Assembly (NCBI GenBank): GCA_022225965.2
Contig: JAKJXP020000039.1
Location: 124,001 to 188,000 of the forward strand
DNA: 64,000 bases
DNA from: Diatrype stigma
Taxonomy: Eukaryota > Ascomycota > Sordariomycetes > Xylariales > Diatrypaceae
Reading direction: 5' to 3'
Each line of letters starts with the position of its first letter. The stretch's first letter is position 1. A model generated the notes under the pieces. That model saw only the letters and a program-made list of their open reading frames with translations. It did no database searches and was not told the origin of the DNA. This document shows positions 35,125 to 46,509 of this stretch, in pieces. A program made the translations under genes and the position numbers.

Positions 35125-36707
35125 GCGGATTGGCATTTATTGTACGATCTTTATCCCAATTACGGGATGTTATACCATAGTGTTGCAGGTCAGGGGCTCC
35201 ATTCGGAGATAGGAGCTAGGAAACGCTCCACCTGGGCGGTATAACCTCTATCCGAAGCTTTCCCCCGTTCCACTCTGTATATAATCACTCTTCTGGCTCT
35301 AGCTAAGGAAGCTCGTATCTAGCCAGACAATTATCACTTTCTGCTATATGCCCCAAACTTCATACGATCCTCTAGAGCGTTATATATCTACTGTCTCTCT
35401 TTTCATAGTTTCAAATTCTGCGATGATCTATACCCTACGGGAATACGTTTCAGTCGTAGATACCCCCAATTATTAGATTACGGCTGGAGTAGTTGGGAGG
35501 ACAGAGTATGTAGAGATAGAGATAGAGGGCCAGGAACTTGCTGCAACTCTTTTTTCTCCGACAGCGATGGAACAGAACATGTGGCTAGGCCAAAGGAAGA
35601 ACACGAACGACAGATTGTAGTTGACTTTGTATCTATGACGTTGCCATAATGTCAAATGGGGGCACTCCACTACTTCACCACAAGGAAGTCATACGAGATG
35701 GATTGCCATCTCGTATACCGTCCCCTACCCCTCTTTACAACCCGTAGTGTTGAGGGGGATGCATGTCACATAAGATAAAATTGCCTGGAAAGCCACAATT
35801 TTCTTCGATGCGGGGTTAATCTGTCTCGATAGGATGTAAACGCGCATAGCCATATACATGAACGCTTATAGAAGGGTCGTGGTTTGTTCCAACTTCCGGG
35901 GGGCAAAAGGCAAGTTTTCGACAAATTCTTCAACAAGCTCGGAAGCCGGAAATCGAGAGAAACAAATCCAGGGCATGATGATCAGATCATTTAGGATCAG
36001 GCGTGCATTGTAGATCTTGCACGGAAGCGATTACAACCTAGGTACAGTAGTAAGCTAATATTGGTACTATATCAGCCGCATGAGCTGAGCTCAGCTTTGA
36101 GGGGAATGTGTCGAAGCTACCTAGCAAGTTATTAGTGGAGGCTGTCGAGCTGTACCTTACGAACTAATTACGTATGTACGATAACTATCTCCATCGTCTC
36201 ATTGAGGTCTAGGGGGTTGCAGTCAGACCAACCAAGCTCTCAAATCAAGCGGAGGTTTTGCCAACGAGGCACCGGCAGACTACCTATACAGACCGGATCG
36301 ATCGAAATATGTAATATGCATCTATATATAGCTACAGTATAGAATGTGTGGTTGCTTTTCAATATGCTTAGTTACTCAGCGCTGCAGGGATGCTGAGCTC
36401 AGCAGTGAAACCGCCACGACCGCCTAGGCTATTCTGTCGGGTTTACCCCTGACGTCAAAGCCCACATATAATGGCCGGGTGCTTCAAAGAGGAAGCTGAG
36501 ATCGAGGCTATGAAGATAGCCCCTCCCCCTTAACCATGCTCTGCGCGATGTGAGATCTTAAGCAGGGGTTTGATGGAAGTTGCCGAGACAGGATATATAT
36601 ATATATATATACTAACAGGTCTCTGATCATTAAGTTATGTCCGGTGGTATTCTCTCCACGATACATTCACGGCGAGGAACTCCAAGTCGCCACCAAAGGA
36701 CAACACG
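35125..36707. other. Long intergenic region
   Basis: 1.6 kb between the ABC gene and the GH5 gene. Only short frames are present. A (TA)n run at 36593-36611 lies about 100 bp upstream of the GH5 start and may serve as its TATA region. Confidence 0.55.
36593..36611 (+). promoter_or_regulatory. (TA)n run, candidate TATA region of the GH5 gene
   Basis: An alternating AT run 97 bp before the start codon at 36708. Position fits a fungal TATA element, but it may simply be a microsatellite. Confidence 0.4.
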
Positions 36708-38089
36708 ATGCGATATTCTCTCCTCGCATCCGCTCTCCTCGCGCCCGCCGTTCGTGCGTGGCTTCCCCATAACCGCGACCTCGCGGCTTTCAACCAGACT
36801 TCTCGCTTCGCGGAGCTCGGCAAGCGCTTCGAGCCCTCATTGCCCGATGGGGTCACCAAGATCCGCGGTGTCAACTTCGGCGGTGAGTTACCCCACCCAC
36901 TTACCTACCTGATGATTAGCAGAGGGATCACCGCTTAGCTTGCTTGCTTTCTTGCTGACACACATCCCAAGGATGGCTCGTCTGCGAGAAGTGGCTGCAG
37001 CTAAACGAGTGGGCCACGATGGGCTGCGGCGACTCGGCGTCCGAGTTCGACTGCATGAACGACCACTACTCAGGCGATGCGCGCGATGCCGGCAACGACG
37101 CCTTCGAGCAGCACTGGAAGACGTGGATTACCGCCGATACGGTGCAGTCTGTGTACGACGTGGGGCTGAACACCATCCGCATCCCCATCGGGTACTGGTC
37201 TTACGTGGACATCGTCGACCAGGCCAGCGAGCCTTTCGCCGATGGCAACCGCATGCTGCAGTACCTCGACGCCGTGGTGCAGAAGGCGACCGACCTCGGC
37301 ATGTACGTGATCATTGACCTTCACGGTGCGCCCGGCGGCCAGCAACAGGACGTCTTCACGGGGCAGAACCCCAACCCGGCCGGGTTCTTCAGCGATTACA
37401 ACTTCGGCCGCGCCGAGAAGTGGCTCTCGTGGATGACGAAGCGCATCCACAGCACCCCGGCTTACGCCTCGGTCGGCATGATCGAGGTGCTCAACGAGCC
37501 CGTCTCGGAGCACGACCCCGACAACCGCTATCCGGCGCCGGGCGATCCGGGCGAGGTCCCGGGCCTTGTGCAGTCGTACTACCCGGGGGCGCTGAAGGCG
37601 GTGCGCGACGCCGAGGCGGCCCTCCAGGTCGCCGACGACAAGAAGCTGCACGTGCAGTTCATGTCGTCGAAATGGAGCGCGGGCGACCCGCGCGATAACC
37701 CGGACGTCTCCGGCGACGAGGCGACGGCCTTCGACGACCACAACTACATCGGCTTCGCGGTGGCGGACCGCGGCGACCAGAACAGCCTCATGAACAGCGC
37801 GTGCACGGACAACCGCGTCGTCGACGGCGAGGCGTTCGAGATCACGGGCGAGTGGAGCATGACGTCGGACGTCTCGGCCGACGACGCCGACTTCTTCAAG
37901 AAGTTTTTCACGGCCCAGCAGCAGCTGTACGAGAAGCCCGGCATGAGCGGCTGGGTGTACTGGACCTGGAAGACGGAGCTGGGCGACCCCAGGTGGACGT
38001 ACTCGGATGCTACGGCTTCCAACCTCGTCCCGACGGACGCGGCTGGGCTCGAAAACAATGTCTACCAGGACGTGTGCTCTGGATTTTGA
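36708..38089 (+). CDS. Secreted GH5 glucanase, endo-1,6-beta-glucosidase B-like
   Basis: Two exons, 36708-36882 and 36972-38089, give 430 aa. A signal peptide (MRYSLLASALLAPAVRA) is followed by a short pro-region ending at a KR site (residues 44-45) and then the family 5 barrel starting GVNFGGWLVCEKW. The acid/base is Glu234 in EVLNEP and the nucleophile Glu352 in FEITGEWS; the barrel also shows RIPIGYW and IIDLHGAPGGQQ. The NEWATMGCG-SASEFDCM segment after the first strand fits the endo-1,6-beta-glucanase B subgroup rather than the exo-1,3 type. Expected role: cutting 1,6-beta-glucan outside the cell, in wall remodelling or attack on other fungi. Third-position GC is very high, unlike the AT-rich flanks. 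Confidence 0.93.
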
Positions 38090-39746
38090 TGCTAAGCGAT
38101 ATGCTGTTATAGACCAGTTAAAATGAGAAGGAATAAGGCATAATCCCGAACCCGCTAGGGCTGCCTTCTGTCTCAATCCCTTGCATAAGGACGACTATCG
38201 CTCCAAATAGTAATTTAGGTATTGCCTACTAGAGAGCTTATACCGTACCCTAGAATATGTGCTGGATCCGTGGAACGGGAAAATATGACCTATTCGCTCA
38301 GCATTAACTTCTCACGTAATACTTTCCGAGCATATACTATACAAGATCATGGGAGACGTGTCCCGAGAACACAAATCCCCAACCAAACATAATTGATAGC
38401 GTTCGATCTGTGTTTGCTATATTGCTTTTCAATGACATGGTCGGAAAAGTACAGGCTAAAGGGGTAATACATTCTTCCCTCACAGATTCCTATGAGGTTT
38501 AAGCACATATGACCCTTTACTGAGAATTCCCCCAATAATATTATTTTACAACCCGGGAAATAAGTCCATAGCTACATATAAATCCGCATACTACTACCCA
38601 TCCATAGTATTCTCATTGCCTCCAATTTTCCATTACCAATCACGGTTTGTTTTCTTCTAAGTCATGGACCAACCTCTGTTACCCATATTGTTACTTCCTA
38701 CCCTGGTATGATTATAACTGGTATATCATTCCTCTAGCCTGAACTGAGTGCCTCACCTTTGCCAATGGAGTTCTTCATCACATTGCCTCAGGCAAAGAAA
38801 GTAGACGCCAGAGTAGGCTGGCACATTGATGTCGTACAAGGTGCATTCGTCTCGACTGCAAAAGCAACGGTTCCTGTCTGAAAAATTCCCCAACTTATAC
38901 AATACTCCGATGCGCGGGCTTGCCCACGAAGTAAGCAGCGCTTGATGGTGCGCTTTGGCGCTTCTCCATAGGTTGCGAACAGTAGATGAAGGCCATCCGC
39001 TAGCCAAGAACACGGGCTGTCCAGGACCAGGGTCGTTCCCGGATTGAAAGAACTTCAGAGATGTTCACGTCACACGAAATTCACTAGAGCATGGAGGTGA
39101 GGCGGAAGGAACCATAACCGGGCGGAGGATCGGCGGTAGCAACCGAGCGACTATCTTGTCCTCAGTCCACCTCAGCATCGAACTTGATCAATATAGGATC
39201 AATTCTACTACATCCTGATGGTAAGAGCTTTCTGTCAAGAAAGATAGCGAAGCAGTGGTCTATCTTATTTCCCTCTTGGGAGCCGTCCGAGAGAACTGCC
39301 ACACTGCTGGGAAGTAAACCCTTGTACTAGCCCTCGAAGGCCTCCGCCGCTTGTTCTTCAGGAAGCACTTCTGTAGGGGAATGCCAAAGTTGCATGAATC
39401 AAGATCCTCCAGCAAATACTCTGTAAGCCACATGCCACTAGGTCCTGTGAAGGCGCTTCTGCAGCCCATTATCCAATCATTGCCTTTTTCCACGATAATC
39501 GTCACAAGCCATGCGGCAGGGGCATGATACGAAACCCGTTAAACTGTAGCACTGTAGCACTGTACCACTATTGCACTTCTATTTTTACATACCTGGAATT
39601 TAAGGAAGACTTGATACCCGACTTGGGGGCAGGAACCCCGAATCAATGGAGTACTAATAGGTTCGCGTTTCCTTGTCGCCGTTGGTAGGTATAGGGGATT
39701 TCCTTTCACCATCATTCCTTGATTTTACGAGCAATGCTCTAAGGCC
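38090..39746. other. Intergenic region with possible gene remnants
   Basis: 1.66 kb. Two minus-strand frames, 39260-39505 and 38753-39013, have protein-like composition (for example GPSGMWLTEYLLEDLDSCNF) but no recognisable domain and no splice connection that I could establish. Otherwise empty. Confidence 0.4.
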
Positions 39747-40709
39747 ATGCCCTCCCCCCGGTTTCGCGATAGACCTAGCTTTTTGTTCTGCGTACTTCTC
39801 CCTTCCTTACTGATAACCCCTGCCAATGCAGCACAGAATGCGCCTCAGCACAGCCCCGCCCCAGGCGATATTATTCCTGCCAATGAGCCGTATACCATCC
39901 GGTGGAACAATAATACGCCCGGTCCTGTCAATATAACATTACTCTATGACATTCAACAAAACCAACCGGTGGTTATCACTAGTAGGCTCATCTGTCCCCT
40001 CTCCCCTCTTCTATACGGACGTAGCCGCTGCTTCTTTGTGATGAATAGTATATCTGACGTTTATCAACCAGAGGGAACAGAGAATACTGGGAGCTTTGAC
40101 TGGGCCCCTGCTCCTCACCTTGCTGGGGATACCGACTACTTTCTGCAGATCTGTGACACCAAACTGGACGTCATTGTTTGTAGCGTGACAGACGACGGAA
40201 GGTTTCATATCTCGTCATTGTCGTCGTCGTCGTCGTCACCTTCTGCAAGTCTTCCCTCGACAACATCGACAACAACCCTGGGGTCAACATTGAGGTACGG
40301 GATAAACTCCCAGTACAGAGAGCCTAGGCCTTACATAATACTCAAACGTTAACGAACCTCCAAAACATCTTCTAGCACCTCTCAAACATCCTCCAGTATC
40401 TTGCCTGTGCCGACACCATTGCCAACCCCCGATGATTCAAATCCAGCAGGCTCAACAACCGGCAGGGTTGTTGGAATCAGTGTTGGGACGACGGCGGGCG
40501 TTCTAGCATTGATAGCAGCCATTGTGGCTTGGTTCTACAAGAAGAGAGGGAACTCGGCTGAACGATCCTCTCCGGATTCATACAACAAAGCGGAACTACA
40601 TGCGGACAGTTCAGGTAACACGGGCAATCAGTTGCAGCACCAGAGCCCACCAGTTGTTCCGATAGAGTTAGATGTTTTTCGCGGTCCATATGAGCTTAGC
40701 GAACGTTGA
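39747..40709 (+). CDS. Kre9/KNH-like Ser/Thr-rich cell-surface protein, single-pass
   Basis: Two exons, 39747-40294 and 40376-40709 (donor GTACGG, acceptor TAG), give 293 aa. A signal peptide (FLFCVLLPSLLITPANA) is followed by an Ig-like domain of the Kre9/KNH N-terminal type: PGDIIPANEPYTIRWNNNT, GPVNITLLYD, GSFDWAPAPHLAGDTDYFLQICD. Then comes a Ser/Thr-rich stalk, a TM segment (VVGISVGTTAGVLALIAAIVAWFY), KKR and a cytosolic tail of about 60 residues. This layout suggests a wall-associated surface protein or sensor rather than a GPI-anchored one. Within the Ig-like domain, 66 nt (about 39983-40048) read as an insertion of 22 Cys-rich residues; it looks like an intron (GTAGGC...AATAG) but splicing at those sites would break the frame by one base, so it is left in. 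Confidence 0.78.
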
Positions 40710-41375
40710 GAGGTTAGAGCTTTATTGATAGATGTGTTGGAGAAAGTTGTCATTTGAGCTATACTTCTAATCCGTAGTAATTAAACAGTCTTAGGACTGC
40801 AGTGATAAACTTTCGCCTAGGTTATTGTAGAGTAAACAATATATTGATCGACTAGATGGGTTCAGTCTCCCGCTCAAAGCTTGACTGACATATTTACTAG
40901 AGACGTTTGTTGTTCTGGTATCTTATCTTTTATTTAATAATTATGTTTCTTTACGTACGAAGGGTAAGTTTCTTCCCTTCGTGATTGAAGATGGTAGTGG
41001 CCATTACTTTCCTCCATATCCCCCAGGCCTGTCCATGTCCGACCCATCGCTCTCTGACACACAATCCCCACGGCTGAGGAAAGGTCTTTGGTCAGGTGTC
41101 TTTGCGCAATGAATTCAAGCTTCAGGTATGCGAATTTTATTCCTGCTGTAAGTTATACCATTGTTAAACGCGGCATCCAAACTACTCTTTACTCCAATGA
41201 TTACAATTCAATCAAGCATGAATTCATTACGGAGCAATGATGATTAGTTGAATTTTGGCCTCGTATCATGCTAGTAGTGATACACTACGATGAACCTGCC
41301 GGATTATCACTGTTTATTTTTCAACTATGTAAGGACGAGGGGAATATAGAGAACCTCTTACCCCCTGACTACACA
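40710..41375. other. Intergenic region between convergent genes
   Basis: About 670 bp, AT-rich, holding two 3' UTRs. Nothing else seen. Confidence 0.6.
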
Positions 41376-43926
41376 TTATCTCGCAAGACTGTCCACACTT
41401 GCCGATTCGATCCTCTGTAGCTCGTGTCCGTCATCTATCCTCTTTCGGCCCGACCCTTCACCCCTGAGCAACGCCAACAAGTAGCTTCCATGCGTCAGCC
41501 TAACGTCCTTCCTAGTGTCATCCCCTATACCTTCGACACTATCGGGTTCTCTTTTTTCTTTCGTCAGCGTCACATTGCCTAGAGAGGCTGAGCAGAGAAC
41601 GCACTACGCGGGTAGATGGTGTCAGCGGGATCGTGTCTTGATTATCATGCCATCAGATGCAGGCTAGTAATAGGGGCACTCGACTTACTATAACCATGAA
41701 CGGCACCAGCGATACGAAAGCCCAAGTAACGCCGTTCTAGACGTCTGTTAGTTCTACTCATGATACCAATACCACAGGGGTAAGCGTAGGTGATGATCAC
41801 ATACCTTTGCAGCAACCGGGTCGTCCAACGATACAGAATTAACACCATTGGTTGCGCCACTGGTGTTGTTGAAGACTGCCGACATGATGGTCAGGGCGAG
41901 GGTGCCGCCGAACGGTGAGGCGACGGCCATAAGCGAGACGACGGTGGCGACGTGGTCTGGGAAGAAGCCGATGGCGTGGAGGCTCCCCGGGAGTATGCGT
42001 AGGCCCGTGCCGGCGCCCGTCATGGCCATCATGCCGAAGATAACGTTCTTGTTCTCGGCGTGCAGCGCCCACGCCAGCAAACCCAGGCCGACGGCCTCGA
42101 GGACCGATCCGAGCAGTAGGGGCATGAAGGTCTGGCGCGGCCAGGTGTTGCAAAGGAGCATCGAAAGGTAGACGCCGACTGGGTTGGGGGGAAAGGATGA
42201 CTTTGTGTTAGCGTAATCCGGCGTGGCTGACAGCTAAAGCTTGGATGGGATGGGGTAGGATGATGGGATACGAGAGTTATGGGACCTACCTCCGAGGCCT
42301 GGCGTATAGTACAGCAGTTGGACACCTGCATCGCTTGCGTCGTAGTGCTAGGGACTAAAGTAAGCCTGACTACTCTAACGTAACAAGATAGAGAACAGCA
42401 GATAGATACATACTAAGACCACGGTGAAGTATATGCTAACGAAGTAGAGGACCTGCAAGATATTTTCAGAATTTAGCAAGCCTGCGTCATTAAACCTCGG
42501 CCATTTTCGCATCACGACGTCCACTTACAGCGTACATAGCCATACCCGTGGCGAAGTTGATGTAGAACAGCAGGCTGATATTGCGGTCCCGCAACAGCTT
42601 CCAGGGCAGCATGGGCTTCTGGTAGGAGAACCGCCGCCCCAGCGCACCGTCGGGCGCCATGGAGTACTCCCAGAACATCCAGCCACCGGCGACGAGCGCG
42701 CCGACAATCAGGGGCACCACGATGGCGGGATGGCTCCACCGGTACGTCGTGCCGGCCCAGGTGAAGGCCAAGATGAGCAGGCCGAAACCGACCAGGAACA
42801 GCAGCTGCCCGCCGAAGTCGATGCTCTTCAACCGCGCCGCAAGACGCATCCTCCGGCCGCCGCTACCACTACCTCCGGGCGCCACTATCTTCGCCGGCGC
42901 CGTCGCCGTCCCCTCTTCCGGACCAAGAACGTCGTCAGCGACCACAAAATCGATACCAGCGATCGGCTGCGGACCCAGCAGGTCCTCCCTCAGCAGGAAG
43001 AACACGACCAGGACGGCGAGGGCGGCGATGGGTAGGTTGATGCCGAAGCACCAGCGCCAGTTGGCGTTGGTGAGGTAGCCGCCGGCGACGGGGCCGAGGC
43101 CGTAGGACAGGCCGCCGGTGAGGGCGAAGACGGTCCAGTTCCGGGCGTTCTCCGCCAGCGAGACGCGGTCGGCCAGGACGACGCGGACGACGACGGCGAG
43201 CCCCGCGCACGCGAGGCCCTGCACGGCGCGGCCCAGCAGCAGCACGCCGTAGGCCGCGACGGGCGCCCCCGTGCACAGCGCGCTGCCGATCAGCATCAGC
43301 ACCAGGCACGACTGCAGGGCCCAGTGCCGCCCGAACACGTCGGCGATCGTGCCCCAGAAGGGGATGAAGCAGGCCGAGGTCAGGTTGAAGACGGACACGA
43401 TCCAGTTCTGCGAGGAGGTTTTGCCTGGGTTGTGGGGGAGGGTGTGTTAGTAATTCTCGTAGATATATATGCGTGTGTATGTGTGTATTAGGGAGGGGGG
43501 GGGGAGTAGGACGTACCGAAATCTGCGGCGATCCAGGGGAGTGCGCTTGCGACACTGCGTTGGTGTGATATTAGTATATTGGTTGACGAAGTCTTGGTGA
43601 GTAAAGGGGGAGAAGAACGCTTACATCGTAACGTCGAGTGCCTGGAGCGCGTATGGGAGTAATAGGCCTAGTATGATTCTCGTCCGATAGCTCCTGGCAG
43701 CTCGCTTCTCGGCCTTACACTCGAGACATGGGCCCGGCTCGTCGTCGTCAATCTCGTCCGCCATAAGCCCGGCCGATGTGATCTGGGCGGCACCCTTCCT
43801 GTGTGAGCACATCGGAGATGGCTTCTTGTCAGTGTTCTTGACGGCCTTGTCCTTTCCGTTGTCCCCGTTGGCTTTCGAGCCCCCGAATGCCTTCTTCGAG
43901 GCTCTGAATAAATATGTGATTATCAT
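41376..43926 (-). CDS. MFS multidrug-type exporter (14-TM, DHA2-like)
   Basis: Eight exons, 43625-43926, 43517-43554, 42529-43424, 42414-42452, 42290-42347, 41805-42178, 41689-41736 and 41376-41603, all phase-consistent, give 660 aa. A polar N-terminus of about 90 residues leads to TM1 (ILGLLLPYALQALDVTIVASALPWIAADFG). Family motifs: WGTIADVFGRHW (motif A), GRAVQGLACAGL, and motif C LSYGLGPVAGGYL, the antiporter motif of drug/proton exporters. Downstream are HYDASDAGVQLLYYTPGLGVGVYL and PDHVATVVSLMAVASPFGGTLAL, typical of 14-TM members. The cytosolic C-terminal tail is about 65 residues. The start at 43926 is chosen because sequence further upstream carries a TATA-like element (44073-44081). 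Likely function: proton-driven efflux of an unknown small molecule. Confidence 0.92.
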
Positions 43927-44072
43927 GACGGATAAACTCTCCTGGTGCGGTGATTGCGAGGGAGCGAAGATAACGATGAGTTCCCTAGGGATTATTACTG
44001 CTCTGGGTGAGTGAGATCTGAGGAGCCAGTGCTGTGAGAACTCGAGAGGGATGCTAGAGCAGCGCCCAGTCG

Positions 44073-44081
44073 CTTTATATA
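44073..44081 (-). promoter_or_regulatory. TATA-like box of the MFS gene
   Basis: TATATAAAG on the minus strand, about 150 bp before the chosen ATG. Its position argues against translation starting from the upstream ATG at 44112. Confidence 0.5.
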
Positions 44082-44618
44082 CTTCTAAGTTTCCATCCCG
44101 TACTTCTTCCAAGTCTATTTCATGTTGCTAATAGCTGCACAGCCTTCACGTACTTAGTATTAGGTCACCTAGGAGCCACTCCTGGCCGCAAAGAAGCTAA
44201 GCAATTGGTCATGATGGAATCATGTTTAAGTATCTCTGAAAAAGACCTTGCCTAAGACCCCAACATTACGCCTAGCATTGAACAATACAAATTGGCTATA
44301 AGCTTTGCCAGTCATTGCCTCTAGCAAAGTCCCATGCAGAGACGGCAGTCGATAATAGCCCCCCTATTATATATGCCGAGACGGTCAGGGCTTAGCGCAA
44401 TCGGAATCGCATCCCATGATTGGGCAATCGACCGCGGGAATCTCCACTTTCGCACTCGCTTAATCCAAGCCTTTGAGGCTTTGAGGCTGTGGAGAGATCG
44501 ATCGCATCACCTTGATCCATACATCGTCAACTGTGACATAACGTCTTGCGGCTGACACGCACCAGTCCAGCTATACGCCTTTAGTTAACTGACTAGCTAA
44601 CTAAGTCTCACGCCCGCG

Positions 44619-44654
44619 CTCGCACTCGCACTCGCACTCGCACTCGCACTCGCG
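44619..44654 (+). repeat. Hexanucleotide tandem repeat (CGCACT)n
   Basis: About five and a half perfect copies. Confidence 0.9.
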
Positions 44655-44966
44655 TAACCACTCAGCCTCTCGCACCTTTTGGTTATAAAGTAAGAGATGG
44701 CGCTCCCCGAGCCTTAGACAAGTTTCAACGTCTAAACTCAGGGCGACTAACTAGTACCTCACTAAGCACTTTCGATGGACAATCCACACACGCGAGTACG
44801 TTCAGAATGGCCTTGATATGCTATATACTGTCTATTATGCCTAATAGTGAGAAAGAATAAAGACAAAAATTACTCCGATAAAAATGCTCGTTCCCCATTA
44901 CAATCCCGTACCAAAGGCACCAAACATGTCGACATAACTCACTCAAGGCTAAAATTTCAGAGAAGC

Positions 44967-46509
44967 CTACTCCCTCGTCGGCAGCTCGTGGAACTGGCCA
45001 TGGTGGTTATCGTTCCAATTGTTATGACCCACAACATTGCTTCCCGCTTCGTGGACGGTAGGCGGAACGCCCGAAGAGTAACTCTGTTGCTGTTGCTGTT
45101 GCTGCGGTTGTGGTTGCGGTTGATTACCGTACTGGCTCGGCGGAAAGTTCGAATGGACCGTGGACGTCGGGCTGGAGGGCTGCTGCTGCAGGCTGGCCCT
45201 GTTGTCCCCCATCTGGGAGACCGGGCTCGTCGAGTCGTTGCGGTCCGGGACCATAGCGGGGGCCGGGGCCATGGTGACGAAGCCGCCGGGCTTGCTCTGG
45301 TCCTGGTAGTAGCCGGGGGGTAAGGCACCTTGTGGCTGCTGCATACCATACGGCTGTTGCTGTTGTGGCGGGTACGCCGGGTTGTAGACAGATTGGTGCC
45401 CCGGAGCCGGGCCTTGACCCTGGGGTCCGGGTGCCTGCTGCTGTTGCATTGGGGGGTAGCCGCCCGGCTGCTGCGAGGGCTGTTGCTGTTGTTGCTGCTG
45501 CTGCAGGTTCTTGTTCTTCTTACTACGTCGGATCAGGAAGAAAGCGAGCAGGGCGATCAAGGCAATCCCGCCAACGCCACCTACGACACCACCCACGATG
45601 GCGCCCGTGTTGGTCGAGGATCCTCCGCTGGCGCCGGCGGGCGCGGGTATACCCGAGCTCGAGGAGTCAGCATCGGAATCATCAGATCCCGTTGCTGCAG
45701 ACGTATCGGTTGGGCCTGCAGACGCGGAATCCTCGTCGTCGGTGTTTGTGGTCCGTGCCCTTGTCCTGGTTGTCGCCGTGCTCGCATCCGCATCCGAGCC
45801 TGTAGCTGTGTCCGTATCCAGAGTCACTTCGACAGGGGTGAAAGTTCTCCCATCGGTTTCACCATCATATGTGGTCTCCGCGCTTTGAATCACAGAGTTG
45901 CTAAGAGAATCACAGTAATAGTCTACGACGCCGTCGAAGAAGGAAACCGTGCCACAGTATGGATAAGCTGTGTTCAAACTGGACAGGTGTTAGCTAAGCA
46001 TGGACAAAACTGGCCCAGAGTTTCTGGTAAGTACCATTTCACTGTAAAGGTATCTTGCAGGCAACCGTAGTCGCATTGCGAACTGGTCATGATAGCATCG
46101 TAGTCGAGACAGTCGAATCTCATGCCACAGTCGAGATTGTCACAGCAGGCCACGGCACCAATGCCGGAGGTAGTGACGAAAGCGCAGGTTGCCGTAAACG
46201 CATTGCAGCTATAGGCAGCACCTTTACAGAACATGGTTAGCTGTGGGATCATCCACAGTCACAGGACGAGGAGCACCTACCTGGCCGACCATCAATATAC
46301 CCACAGGTATTGTCAGGTCCTACGAGCACCGTCTGGACATCTTGCCGCTTCGCCAATTCGAAGGCGTTGGGCGGAACTGTAATATGGCTAGGGAAATCAC
46401 GGGTCGGACTCGGGATGGTGTTATCGGTTGGCTTCGGCAGCCTGGCATCTAAGGCCATAGCCTGGACGGCAATGCCAAAGGAAGCCGCAATGAGGAGCCT
46501 CGATACCAT
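44967..46509 (-). CDS. Cys-rich single-pass membrane protein with Q/P-rich cytosolic tail
   Basis: Exons 46281-46509, 46035-46221 and 44967-45978 give 475 aa. Order of parts: signal peptide (MVSRLLIAASFGIAVQAMA), a Cys-rich extracellular domain of about 130 residues with YSCNAFTATC, ACCDNLDCG, FDCLDYD and QCDYGCLQ, a Ser/Thr/Asp-rich stalk, a TM segment (GAIVGGVVGGVGGIALIALLAFFLI) with RRSKKNK stop-transfer, then a long tail rich in Gln, Pro, Gly and Tyr (PPMQQQQAPGPQ, PAYPPQQQQPYG). This resembles ascomycete surface proteins with a mucin-like stalk and a signalling tail, similar in plan to Mid2/Wsc sensors, but no named domain is certain. Start at 46509 gives a clean signal peptide. Confidence 0.82.

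Larger units (their letters stand above)
43927..44966. other. Intergenic region (MFS promoter side)
   Basis: About 1 kb containing the MFS promoter, a GCACTC hexamer array (44619-44654) and the 3' UTR of the membrane protein gene. Confidence 0.6.

Noticed and set aside
37070..38176. 368-codon open frame antisense to the GH5 gene
   Set aside because: It mirrors the GC-rich third positions of the GH5 coding strand, is rich in Val, Arg and His, and has no domain; the sense frame is an unmistakable glycosidase.
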